From positions 23,116 to 87,115 of the forward strand of contig CAWJXM010000022.1 of the NCBI GenBank assembly GCA_963846635.1: a stretch of 64,000 nucleotides of DNA, written 5' to 3'. How positions within the stretch are numbered: the first letter of the stretch is position 1; every line of letters starts with the position of its first letter. The DNA is from AP-15 sp963846635 (GTDB lineage Bacteria > Pseudomonadota > Alphaproteobacteria > ATCC43930 > CGMCC-115725). The position numbers were made by a program, and so were the translations under genes. Positions 45,043 through 53,954 of the stretch are shown here, one piece after another. The notes under the pieces were generated by a model that worked only from the letters and a program-made list of their open reading frames with translations, ran no database searches and was not told the DNA's origin.

Positions 45043-45300
45043 TCAGCGCCACATGCCGCTTTCGTCATAACCGAGGATCTCGTCCGGGCTGCGCCGGTCG
45101 ACATCGGGCGAGGCCGCGCAATGCCGGCCGATCTCCATCAGCCGTTCGGCGAGCCGAGCGGACCCGCCGCGGCGCAACCGCTCGCGCTCGAGCCGCTCGG
45201 CCAGCGCCTTGCGGATTGCGTCGGTCAGTGTCTCACCGGTCAGCTTGGCGGCCTCGCGCGCAAGGCGGTCGGTTTCTTTGTCCTTGAGGCTCAGCGCCAT
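45043..45300 (-). CDS. vapB: VapB-type antitoxin (PSK/Rv0623-like)
   Basis: An 85-residue antitoxin of the Rv0623-like transcription-factor type: MALSLKDKETDRLAREAAKL, TGETLTDAIRKALAERLERE, and the acidic C-terminal toxin-binding tail PDEILGYDESGMWR. Length and sequence are normal, so the antitoxin is intact although its toxin partner is deleted. It lies between the helicase and the DUF1156 methylase on the same strand and is directly coupled to vapC. Confidence 0.85.
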   Translation of the reverse strand: MALSLKDKETDRLAREAAKLTGETLTDAIRKALAERLERERLRRGGSARLAERLMEIGRHCAASPDVDRRSPDEILGYDESGMWR

Positions 45301-45368
45301 TTCGGCTCTTTTTCTAGAATTCAGCGGGAAATATAGACATGGCTTTGGGAGGCTGGCGCCGCAAGGTG

Positions 45369-47095
45369 CTACATCGCGCGATCAGCGAGCGACAGCAGAT
45401 CGGCGAGATTGAACACGATCGCGGTTTCGGCGAACCCGAGCTCGCGGCGGAAGAAGCGTTGCACATGGACCGGCTGATGGGCAAAGCCATTCTCCACTGT
45501 TACCAGCGCCAAGTGAAACGCGTCTGGGGCATTCAGCGAGGCCAGGATCTCGTTTTTGGTGACGATGACCTCGCGGGCATCAGCATGGCGTCCCTTGACC
45601 TCGATAAAGCGTAGATGACCGGTGCGGGCATCGCGGCTTTCAATATCCCAGCCCTTGCGTTCGGCCGAGACGTCGCGCGGCATGTTGCTGAGCGCCCGCT
45701 CGTGCGCCATCACTGCTTCCATGGCGAGCCGCTCGACATCGGCGCGAACGGCAGGGTCCTCGGCAAGGCCCGGTGATACCCCCAATCCATCTGACGGCCC
45801 GGTCAGCGACTGCAGCAGCCCGCGCGGGATCACCAGCGCGGCACCTTTCAATACCGGCGGCAAAGCTGTGATCTGCCGCTCGCAGTCGAGTTCGGATTGG
45901 CGCTTGTGCAGCCGGTCGAGCATGCGCTGGGCAGTGGCTTCGGCATTGGCGGCGTTGATCCGCTGCTCCTTGCCGGCGCGCTCTTCCTCGCGCAATCGGG
46001 CGGCGCGCGCATTCCAGTAATTGATCTCGCGTGTCAGACGGGCCCGGACCTCGCGCTCGACCTTGTCGATCTCGGCGAGCCGGCGGCGTTTGACCTCGGC
46101 CAGATGACCAGGCACGAGATTGGCAATCGCATAGCCCAGAGCACGGTCCTCCACCGGCTGGGCCAGCCACGGCAAAGCGACCACCCCGGCAATCGCCGAG
46201 CGCTCTTCGGGCGTGATCGGCCGATAGTCGAGGTAGGGCGCCGATCCGCCATCGACCGCACTGCCGTCCTCCTTCAAGTGGATAAATTGTAGCCGCTGCG
46301 AGACGACTCGGGGTTCGCCGGTGCGGCCGACCCGCCCGTCGCGGATCGCATGCTCCAGATAGACAAGTAGACGGGGCTCGCGGCCGTTGTCGCTATCATC
46401 GACGAGCACAGCGCCTTGCCCGAGCAAGGGCTGATAACGTTCGAGCATGAGGTCGACGACGGCATCGAGCAGCGGGTGGCCAGGCGCCAACAGCTCGGCC
46501 TGCGGCTGTCCGGCGATCAGCGTTTTCTCGAACGTGACCCGGGCATAGCGGTCGAGCACCGGATCGCCGCGCCCGATCAGCCGGTCATGCTCTTTGAGGA
46601 CGCCGGGCACGCGGGTGATCTCGAAACGGCCGGTTTCGCGCTGCACGATACGGCCGCCGAGCAAGGCAAAAGCTTCCCGAAAGAACGCTCCGATGAAATG
46701 CGGCTGCAGCCGCCGCGCCTGGGCGCGCTCCATTTCCTCGCGGATTGCCGTGACTGTGTTGGGGTCGAGCCCTTCCGAAGTCAGCTTGCGCTCGGCGACC
46801 AGGGTTTCGATCGTTCCGACATCGACGGCGCCATCAACCTTGCGGAACAGTTCGGCTTTTTTGTCTGGCCGGTCGCCATAGCGGATCGCATCAACGAGCA
46901 GGTTGCGCAGCGCCTGGCCCTCGAACAACTCACTCAGGACATCGTAGACCTTGCCGCCGAGTGCGGCGCGCGCCTCTTCGAGCTTGTCGAGCAAGCGCCG
47001 GTAGACCTCGCCCTCGCGGGTATTGATGGCGCAAAGGTTCCACAGGTGACAGACCTCGGTCTGACCGATCCGGTGGATACGGCCGAAGCGCTGTT
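45369..47095 (-). pseudogene. C-terminal half of a SNF2/DEAD-type helicase with DUF3883 domain
   Basis: The open frame begins inside helicase motif VI (LEQRFGRIHRIGQTEVCHLW) next to an IS66 element and runs to a normal stop at 45369. It continues through a long helical region (KLEEARAALGGKVYDVLSEL, EVKRRRLAEIDKVEREVRAR). It ends in a DUF3883 domain (NMPRDVSAERKGWDIESRDA, GHLRFIEVKGRHADAREVIV), a PD-(D/E)xK-like fold seen in defence helicases. About 570 residues remain. Helicase motifs I-V are missing, so it is inactive. With vapBC and the DUF1156 methylase it forms a relic of a defence operon transcribed leftward. Confidence 0.85.
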
Positions 47096-47105
47096 CGAGC
47101 AGGGG

Positions 47106-48783
47106 TTACGCATGAAAATCGTAACAGGGGCAAAACCGCGGGCAGCCCCATTGATCAGACAAGCTGCCCGCGGCATCGGATGAGTTCAGGGAGTGGCGGA
47201 ACGACAGGGTGAGCGGGAACGCCGAGCCGGCTGCCGAGATAGTCCCGGACAGATAGTCCCAGACCGCCACGCCGAGCTTGGCGCAAGTCTTGCCGAGGCC
47301 CAGGAAAGCATCGCGGCAGTCCGGTCCCAGATCGCGGCGCGTCGCGGCGCTGACTTTCCGCGGTGTGACCCGGCAGCGGATATCGTTCTCGGAGCCGTTG
47401 GTGTGCCGCGGGATTTCCGGCCGCTCCAGCACCCTCAACAACTCGGCCTTGTTGGCCTGCCGCCGCGCCCGAAGGCGGTCAAGCGTGGCCCAGCCGGTGC
47501 GGCGTCGGAAGATGCGGTCGAACCGCGCCCGCAGCGCGAGACGACGGCGGTTGTCAGGGCTGGCCTGATACACCTTGAGATCGGCGTAGCAGTCCCAGAT
47601 CAGCTTGCGCCCCTTGTGTTGGGCAGCCCGGTGCCGATCAGTGACGGTGTCCAGCTTGGGCACCAGCCGCTCCGCATGGACCCAGCACAGGGCGTGCCGG
47701 CCAACGGCGAATTGTCCGGCATCATCGCTCAGCACCACGGCATCACGCAGGAAGTCGTGGGCGTGGACGCTGCCCCGGATGGCGCCTTCAGGGGCGATCT
47801 GTACTGGGTCGGGTGTCGTGGTCAGTGCGCTAAAGCCGAGCCGGTCGCGGTGTGCTGACCAGGCGGCCTGATCGGCGAAGACCGGTTCCGGCGGTTCGGC
47901 CAAGCGCGCCATCAGGGGCGCGGACAGAGCGCGGCCGCGCCTGTCATCGAAGGCCGCGGCGTTCAACACAAAATCGGCATGTCCGGCGCGCCGTAGATCG
48001 AGAACGTTCCGCCGGCTTTTCGATGACCGTGTGGCAAACCAGGTGAAATGCTGATTGCCGATCTGCGTGCCGTAGCCGTTCAGGGTCTGATGCCGCGCGC
48101 CGGTGTCGTCGCCCGATATCCACGGCGCGGTCTTCAGGCCGGCGCGCAACACGTCACGGTTTTCGGCAAGGAAGTCGTTCCGGCCTTTGGTCAGCAACCG
48201 CTGGATCGCACGCTTGGAGATCGCCACGCCAACCGACTGCAACAGCGTCGCCAGACGGGGCAACGTCGTTTGGCCTTGGTGGTATTGCATCAACACGAAG
48301 CGCCGCAGGTCGGGGCCGAAGGGTCCGCGGGGACCCGCGGGCAATGGCGCCATGATCGTTCTGCCGTCCGGCGTGACCCAACCCTCGCGCCGGTCGCGGA
48401 CCGCATGGACCGTCAGCACCAGGTTACCGTCAGCACCAGGTTACCGTCAGCACCAGGTCCTGGACGGTATCGGTCTCGTAGCCTTTGAAGCGCGATCCGG
48501 CCGGGACAGGGGCCTTGATGATCCGATCCGCAACCCTGACCCGGGGGCGGACCGCGCCGCGTCGTCGGTGCTTTCCTGTCGCGGTGGGCTTGGCCGGTTC
48601 GCTGCCCTGATCCATGCCGCTGGGGGTGATGTCGGGACCCCCCTTCAGCCCCTTCAGGCGCGCAATCTCCTCGCGCTGTTCGCCGTTTTTGTGGTCCGGT
48701 TCGGCCATCTTGGTCAGCACCAGGGCCACCAGCTCCCGCAACCGGGCCGGCGTCAACTCATCGAGGTCGGGGGGTGGGATCAC
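47106..48783 (-). pseudogene. IS66-type transposase, copy 1, broken by a 17-bp tandem repeat
   Basis: The N-terminal part starts near GTG 48783 (VIPPPDLDELTPARLRELVA) and ends prematurely after YETDTVQDLVLTVTWC. The catalytic part runs from 48419 to 47106: TAPWISGDDTGARHQTLNGY, GNQHFTWFATRSSKSRRNVL, VVLSDDAGQFAVGRHALCWV (Asp, His, Cys-Trp motif of IS66) and RPEIPRHTNGSENDIR (catalytic Glu region). Two extra 17-bp units at 48411-48444 add 34 bp inside VQDLVLTVHAV and shift the frame. Without them the protein would be continuous. Confidence 0.85.
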
Positions 48784-48998
48784 ACATCGCTTGCAGCAGA
48801 AATTGCTCTCCGTAATTGCTCTCCGTGCGACTCCAGAAAATCGCATCAGCGGTCGATCCCCGCGGCGGTGTGACATATCCGACCCACTGGGGTGAGCCGG
48901 CCGGCGCAGCAGCGTTCAGACGCGCGGACCCACCCAGGGCTGCCCTGTCGGCAAAAATGACCAATGTGTGCCCACGCCCGCGGTTTTGCCCCTGTTAC
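47121..48998 (-). mobile_element. IS66-family element, copy 1
   Basis: The ends are inverted repeats GTAACAGGGGCAAAACCGCG (47121-47140 and the inverse at 48979-48998). An almost identical inverted copy occupies 62126-64000. Flanking octamers differ (TGAAAATC and CTTGTGGG), so there is no target duplication: the left neighbour is the helicase relic and the right neighbour an IS630 transposase cut at its C-terminus. That suggests recombination between IS66 copies after insertion. Confidence 0.88.
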
Positions 48999-49793
48999 CT
49001 TGTGGGTGGCGTAGTTGTCGAGAATCACGTGGACTGCTTTGTCGGTCGGCACCTCGCGCTCGACGGCATTGAGAAAGCCGATGAATTCCTGGTGCCGGTG
49101 GCGCTGCATGCAGCGCCCGATGACCTTGCCTTCGAGGACATTGAGGGCGGCGAACAGGGTGGTGGTGCCGTTGCGCTTGTAATCGTGGGTCAGGGTGGCA
49201 CAGCACCCCGTCTTCATCGGCAGCCCGGGCTGTGTGCGATCGAGCGCCTGGATTTGGCTTTTCTCGTCAATGCTGAGAACGACGGCGTGCGCCGGCGGAT
49301 TGACATAGAGGCCAATGACATCCTTGAGCTTGTCGGCGAATTTGGGGTCGTTGGAGATCTTGAAGGTGCGCATCCGATGCGGCTGAAGCCCTTGCCCCGC
49401 CCAGATGCGTCGCACCGAGGACCGGCTAATCCGCACGGCCTTGACCATCGCTGGGGCGCTCCAGTGGGTCGCCTCATGGGACGGCGCTTGGTTGGTCAGC
49501 GCCACCACCCGATCGACGGTCGCGGCCGGCAGTGGCGGAATCCGCGACGGCCGGGTCTTGTCACGGGTCAACCCTGCGATCCCTTCGTGCATGAAGCGCT
49601 CCTGCCCGCGCCAGACCACCGTCTTGTCCTTGCCGACCGCCCGGGTGATGGCGTTAGTGCCGAGGCCATCGGCTGTCAGCAAGACGATCCGGGCGCGCCA
49701 GACGTGCTTCTGCGGACTATTGCGATCCCGCACGATCGCGTCCAACCGGACCCGAGCCGCTGGCGGGACCGTGATCGATATTCCCTTGCGCAT
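48999..49793 (-). pseudogene. IS630-family transposase, C-terminus lost
   Basis: From the ATG at 49793 the product reads as an IS630 transposase: KHVWRARIVLLTADGLGTNA (helix-turn-helix), RIPPLPAATVDRVVALTNQA, WSAPAMVKAVRISRSSVRRI, HAVVLSIDEKSQIQALDRT (first catalytic Asp) and AVHVILDNYATHK (second Asp). It stops at THK where IS66 copy 1 begins, so the third acidic residue and the C-terminal 70 or so residues are gone. Confidence 0.87.
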
Positions 49794-49891
49794 CAGGCAC
49801 GCTCGCACAAACCTGCCTCCCGCGAAATACCCTTCGGGAGTCTTCCGTCAGGTGCTATCCACTAGTGATAAAAACGGTGAGCCGTCCGCCA

Positions 49892-50947
49892 TCAATGGAG
49901 CAGCGGCTGCACTCGCTCGCATAAGAGCTGCATCGAACGCATGACCCGCTCGTGCGGGATTAGCCCGCCGGTGTTGAGTTCGGCAAGAATACCGGCGAGG
50001 CCGAGCTGCTCCCGCAAGCCGGCGAGATCATCTGCGACCATTTCCGGCGTACCGACAATCGCCCGACCGCGTCGCACCTCGTCCCAGGTGAGCGACTGCA
50101 GCCGCTGCGCGCCCTCGATCCGCCGTGCCGTGTCGAAGATGCCGGGACGATTGGCCAATTCTTCGAGCCGCGCGCCGAGGTAGCGGTAGAAATTCATCAG
50201 CGTTTCCTGCGGATCGGAGAGCGCCTGTTCAAGAGTATCACCGACATAGACCGGGGCGCGCAGATAGACCTCGCTTTGGCCCGGGTGACCGGCCGCCTTC
50301 CACGCCTCGCGATAGATCTTGAGATTGGGCAGGACTTCGTCGAACGTGCCACGCCGCGCGCCGACAAAGATCGCATAACCCTGCCGTCCAGCCGACATAA
50401 AGGTGTCTTCGCGGTTGGCTGCAATCCGAATCGGCGGGTGCGGCTTGTGGTACGGCTTTGGCACGATGCAGACATTTTCATAATTGTAGAATTTGCCTGC
50501 GAACGAAAAGGTTTCCTCGGTCCAGGCGCGTTTGACGATTTCGAGCACCTCGGCAAAACGCTCCGGGCTCTCGCCATAAGGGATGCCGTAGGCTTCGTAG
50601 GCCCGCGGGAAGCCGCTGCGGCCGACGCCAAAGATCAACCGTCCGCGACTGATGTGATCAACCGTCGCGGCATCCTCGGCGAGCCGTAAAGGCTGGCACA
50701 ATGGCAACACCTGGACGCCGGTACCGATCTTGATGTTGCGGGTGCGGGCAGCGATGGCGCTAGCGATGGTCATCGGCACCGAGCACACCGAGCGCTCCGG
50801 AGCCATATGGATTTCGGCGAGCCAGATTGCGTCGAGCCCCCAGCGCTCGGCGGCATCGACCTGCTCGAACGCGGTCGTAAACGCCTCGGCCTCGCTCTGC
50901 CCAGGGCGCCGCTGGAACTCGTGGAACACGCCGAATTCGAATGCCAT
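49892..50947 (-). CDS. LLM class flavin-dependent oxidoreductase 1
   Basis: A luciferase-like monooxygenase-fold enzyme of 351 residues using reduced FMN or F420. Landmarks: FEFGVFHEFQRRPGQSEAEA, RWGLDAIWLAEIHMAPERSV, IKIGTGVQVLPLCQPLRLAE, HISRGRLIFGVGRSGFPRAY and PKPYHKPHPPIRIAANREDT. It is closely similar to the third gene of the cluster (52043) and more distant from the middle one. The ATG at 50947 fits the family start. The three genes lie on one strand with gaps of 22 and 38 bp, so they form an operon, probably for oxidation of a hydrocarbon or sulfonate-type compound (inference). Confidence 0.9.
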   Translation of the reverse strand: MAFEFGVFHEFQRRPGQSEAEAFTTAFEQVDAAERWGLDAIWLAEIHMAPERSVCSVPMTIASAIAARTRNIKIGTGVQVLPLCQPLRLAEDAATVDHISRGRLIFGVGRSGFPRAYEAYGIPYGESPERFAEVLEIVKRAWTEETFSFAGKFYNYENVCIVPKPYHKPHPPIRIAANREDTFMSAGRQGYAIFVGARRGTFDEVLPNLKIYREAWKAAGHPGQSEVYLRAPVYVGDTLEQALSDPQETLMNFYRYLGARLEELANRPGIFDTARRIEGAQRLQSLTWDEVRRGRAIVGTPEMVADDLAGLREQLGLAGILAELNTGGLIPHERVMRSMQLLCERVQPLLH

Positions 50948-50969
50948 TGCTGCTACTCCTCTCAAATCC

Positions 50970-52004
50970 TCACTTGCCGGCAAGGGCAAAAGCGGGCTCG
51001 TTGCTGAACGCCGGCATGATCTCGCGCGCAAAGCGGCGGATGTTTTCGCGCGAGCCGCCAAAGTTGATGATGACGTATTCGACGCCGCCGGCGCGCAACA
51101 CCTCAAGCTTGCGCATTATCTCATCGGGCGAGCCGAACAGCGCGCTCTCGGCGCTCTCGAAGCGCGCCTGTTTTTCGTCATCCAACACATAGCGTTGGCG
51201 CGTCTCGCTCTCGGGACGCCGGGCGAGCGCGTTGATACGCATATGGCCTTGATAGCGGCGCTCGAGAGCCGCATCCTTGTCGGCGGCGTTTTTGGCGATG
51301 TGGACGGCGCGCGCGACCGCGACCTGCATCGGGTCAAAACGCCGCCCGCGCGCTTCAACCTCATCCCGGAACTGCGCCACCTGTTCCAGTATTTCGCTCG
51401 CCAGTGAGTGCTGCCCCAACAGCATGTTGTAACCGCGCTCGGCGACCTGGCGCACCGAATTCGGACTGCCCGCGCCCATCCAGAATGGCGGATGCGGCTT
51501 TTGCGCAGTCGGCGGCTCGACGACGATATTGTCGTATTGCCAGAACCGGCCGCGATGCGAAAACGGGGTCTCCGAAACAAAGGCCTTGGTGATCACCTCG
51601 AGCGCCTCGTCGAAACGCGCGTCGGCTTCCTCCATCGGCACGCAAAAACCGGCAAATTCGTTCCAGCGGTAGCCTTTGCCGATGCCGAAATCGAGACGCC
51701 CGCCCGATAACAAATCGAGGGTTGCGGCCTGCTCTGCCAGCAGCACCGGGTTGTGCCACGGCAACACCAGCACCGCGGTGCCGAGCCGCAAGTGCCGGGT
51801 GCGGGCGCCGAGCCAAGTCAACAAATTGAGGCTCGCCGAGACTTGGCCAAAGCTGGTGAAATGATGCTCGACCAGAAACGTGCTGTAATAACCGAGACCT
51901 TCGGCCTCGACATTATTGTCAATAAAATCGCGAAAGCCTTGACTGCTGTCGGTATCGGGACCGGCTCGCCGGGCTTGCGCGCTGCCGAACAATCCGAATT
52001 TCAT
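50970..52004 (-). CDS. LLM class flavin-dependent oxidoreductase 2
   Basis: The middle gene of the cluster, 344 residues and of a different subtype. KFGLFGSAQARRAGPDTDSS, YYSTFLVEHHFTSFGQVSAS, RHLRLGTAVLVLPWHNPVLL and GRLDFGIGKGYRWNEFAGF are typical of the bacterial luciferase-like group. The C-terminal half (PPFWMGAGSPNSVRQVAERG) is the flavin-phosphate side. It ends at 50970 with an ordinary stop. It may be an oxygenase partner of its two paralogous neighbours or act on a different step. Confidence 0.9.
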   Translation of the reverse strand: MKFGLFGSAQARRAGPDTDSSQGFRDFIDNNVEAEGLGYYSTFLVEHHFTSFGQVSASLNLLTWLGARTRHLRLGTAVLVLPWHNPVLLAEQAATLDLLSGGRLDFGIGKGYRWNEFAGFCVPMEEADARFDEALEVITKAFVSETPFSHRGRFWQYDNIVVEPPTAQKPHPPFWMGAGSPNSVRQVAERGYNMLLGQHSLASEILEQVAQFRDEVEARGRRFDPMQVAVARAVHIAKNAADKDAALERRYQGHMRINALARRPESETRQRYVLDDEKQARFESAESALFGSPDEIMRKLEVLRAGGVEYVIINFGGSRENIRRFAREIMPAFSNEPAFALAGK

Positions 52005-52042
52005 CTCCGCTCCTTTACGGGTTTGGCTCGCGACATCGTCGC

Positions 52043-53071
52043 TCAATGCAGCCGGGGCAGCACCTTTTCGCACAGCAGTTGTAGTGACCGGGTCATCGCC
52101 TCAGGCGGGATCAGAGCGCCGAAATTCAATTCGGCGAGAATGCCGTCGAGGCCCAGCTCTTCGTGCAATTGCAGCAAACGGTCGGCCACGCGCTCGGGAC
52201 TGCCGATAATGACTTTGTCGCGCTGCACTTCTTCATAGCTGATGGTGCGGATTGCGATCGCCTCCGCCGCGCGGCGGCGATTGGGCGCACCTTCGAGGCG
52301 CGTGCTCAAGGTGCGATAGCCGAGCATGATGCTTTCCTCGGCCTCATCGAACGCCCGCCGGTCGGTATCAGCGATGTGCAGCGTGCACCGCAGATAGACC
52401 TCGCCCTCACCGGGATGGCCCGCCTCCTTATAGGCTTTGCGATAAGCGGTGAGATCAGGGGCCAGCCCCGACAGCGAACCGCTGCGGACCGCCACAAAAA
52501 TCGGGTAGCCGGCCTCGCCGAGCGATGGGAATGTCTCCTCGCTGGCGGCGGCGACGCGGATCGGCGGACACGGCTTCTGAAAAGGCTGCGGCACGGCGCT
52601 GGCATTCTCGAAACGCCAGTATTTGCCCTCATATGAGAAGCGCTCCTGCGTCCATGCGCGTTTGACAATTTCAAGGGTTTCGAGAAACCGCTCCCGGCTT
52701 TCCGAGTACGGCACGCCATAAGCCATATAGCTGCGCGGATTGCCGCTGCGGCCCACACCGAACAGCAATCGGCCGTTGCTGATCTGGTCGACGGTTGCTG
52801 TCTCCTCGGCGAGCCGCAGCGGGTGGCACAGCGGCAAGACCTGCACCCCGGTGCCGATCTTGATGCGCTTCGTGCGGGCGGCGATCGCGCTGGCGACGGT
52901 CATCGGGGCGCTCATCACCGAGCGGCGCGCCTGCTGATGGATTTCAGCAAGCCAGATGGCATCGAGACCCCAGCGATCGGCCGCCTCGATCTGGTCCAGC
53001 GCCTCTGCGAACGCCGCTGCCTGGGTCTGATCCGGCCGGCAGTGGAATTCATGATAGACGCCGACTTCCAT
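52043..53071 (-). CDS. LLM class flavin-dependent oxidoreductase 3
   Basis: The first gene of the leftward operon, 342 residues. MEVGVYHEFHCRPDQTQAAA, RWGLDAIWLAEIHQQARRSV, IKIGTGVQVLPLCHPLRLAE and QISNGRLLFGVGRSGNPRSY align nearly position by position with gene 1 (49892-50947), so the two arose by duplication. The C-terminal parts ELNFGALIPPEAMTRSLQLL and (in gene 1) ELNTGGLIPHERVMRSMQLL are also alike. Substrate unknown. The promoter should lie in 53072-53257, where I see no gene. Confidence 0.9.
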   Translation of the reverse strand: MEVGVYHEFHCRPDQTQAAAFAEALDQIEAADRWGLDAIWLAEIHQQARRSVMSAPMTVASAIAARTKRIKIGTGVQVLPLCHPLRLAEETATVDQISNGRLLFGVGRSGNPRSYMAYGVPYSESRERFLETLEIVKRAWTQERFSYEGKYWRFENASAVPQPFQKPCPPIRVAAASEETFPSLGEAGYPIFVAVRSGSLSGLAPDLTAYRKAYKEAGHPGEGEVYLRCTLHIADTDRRAFDEAEESIMLGYRTLSTRLEGAPNRRRAAEAIAIRTISYEEVQRDKVIIGSPERVADRLLQLHEELGLDGILAELNFGALIPPEAMTRSLQLLCEKVLPRLH

Positions 53072-53257
53072 GACCGCCTCCTCATCGCAAACCCGCTGAT
53101 CGTAACGCTAAAATCAATCGCTTCATCAAGCAAATACCGATTTCCGATCATGCTCATGCCGCAGCGGCATGATACGACCGCGTTCGACCGAACCTTGCGG
53201 TCGTCTTGGCTAGGTTTTGATTAGCGCGTGTGCACGCCGGGTCAAGGGGCAGCCCGG

Positions 53258-53368
53258 CTGCCGACGCGGCTGTTCATCCTCAAGCACATGCACAACCTCG
53301 CCGACGCGGTGCTGTGCGCGCGCTGGCTGGAGAACCCGTATTACCAGATTAGCTGCAGATCAAAGTAA
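53258..53368 (+). pseudogene. Short transposase fragment (IS5/IS1182-like N-terminus)
   Basis: The frame encodes LPTRLFILKHMHNLADAVLC followed by ARWLENPYYQ, the conserved N-terminal stretch (LxLLKHxxxLSDxxLxxRWxENPYYQ) of IS1182/IS5-like transposases, and then runs into a stop. Nothing else of this element is left. Confidence 0.65.
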
Positions 53369-53575
53369 TACAGCCGTCAACAAGAAGAGTTCCGAATTAT
53401 TTCGATATTGACAATAAGAAATACCGTCAGCAGATACGCGAGGAGCAGACAGAATAGTGTGTGGAGCGCTCGCCGACGACCGACGGCCAGCTACGCCGCG
53501 AAGGCAGCAGCTCCTGCTAGAGCAGCGGGTCAAAAAGATTCTGCGAGCGTTCCCAATGTTCAGTCTGTGGGTTCT
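53369..53575. other. Junction debris left of IS5 element 1
   Basis: On the minus strand a short frame reads HSFKIIDPELKNPQTEHWER up to a stop near 53517. It does not continue the adjacent IS5 transposase, whose C-terminus is cut at RWIVERTIA. I could not assign it to a family. This is probably a fragment of yet another element. Confidence 0.35.
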
Positions 53576-53954
53576 TCAATTCCGGATCGATAATCTTGAA
53601 GGAGTGCGCCAGCGCGACGCAATCGTGCGCTCGACAATCCAGCGTTTGGGCAGAACAACAAAATCCTTGATCCGATCGGAACGTTTGACGATTTCGATTT
53701 TCAGGGACGGTAAGATCAAGGCCAGGGCCCTGCAAAAGATCGGCCCCTCATAGGCGCTGTCGGCAAACAGCTTTTCGAGGAACGGGAACATCCCGAAAAG
53801 GGTTGCGAGCAGCATAATCCCGCCGTCGCGATCCTGAACGCCGGCTGACGTGACGATGCTGTGCAGCAGTAATCCCTGCGTGTCGACCAGAATATGCCGC
53901 TTCCTGCCTTTGATCAGCGTGCCCGCATCGAAGCCGTGCGGATCGATGCCCGCC

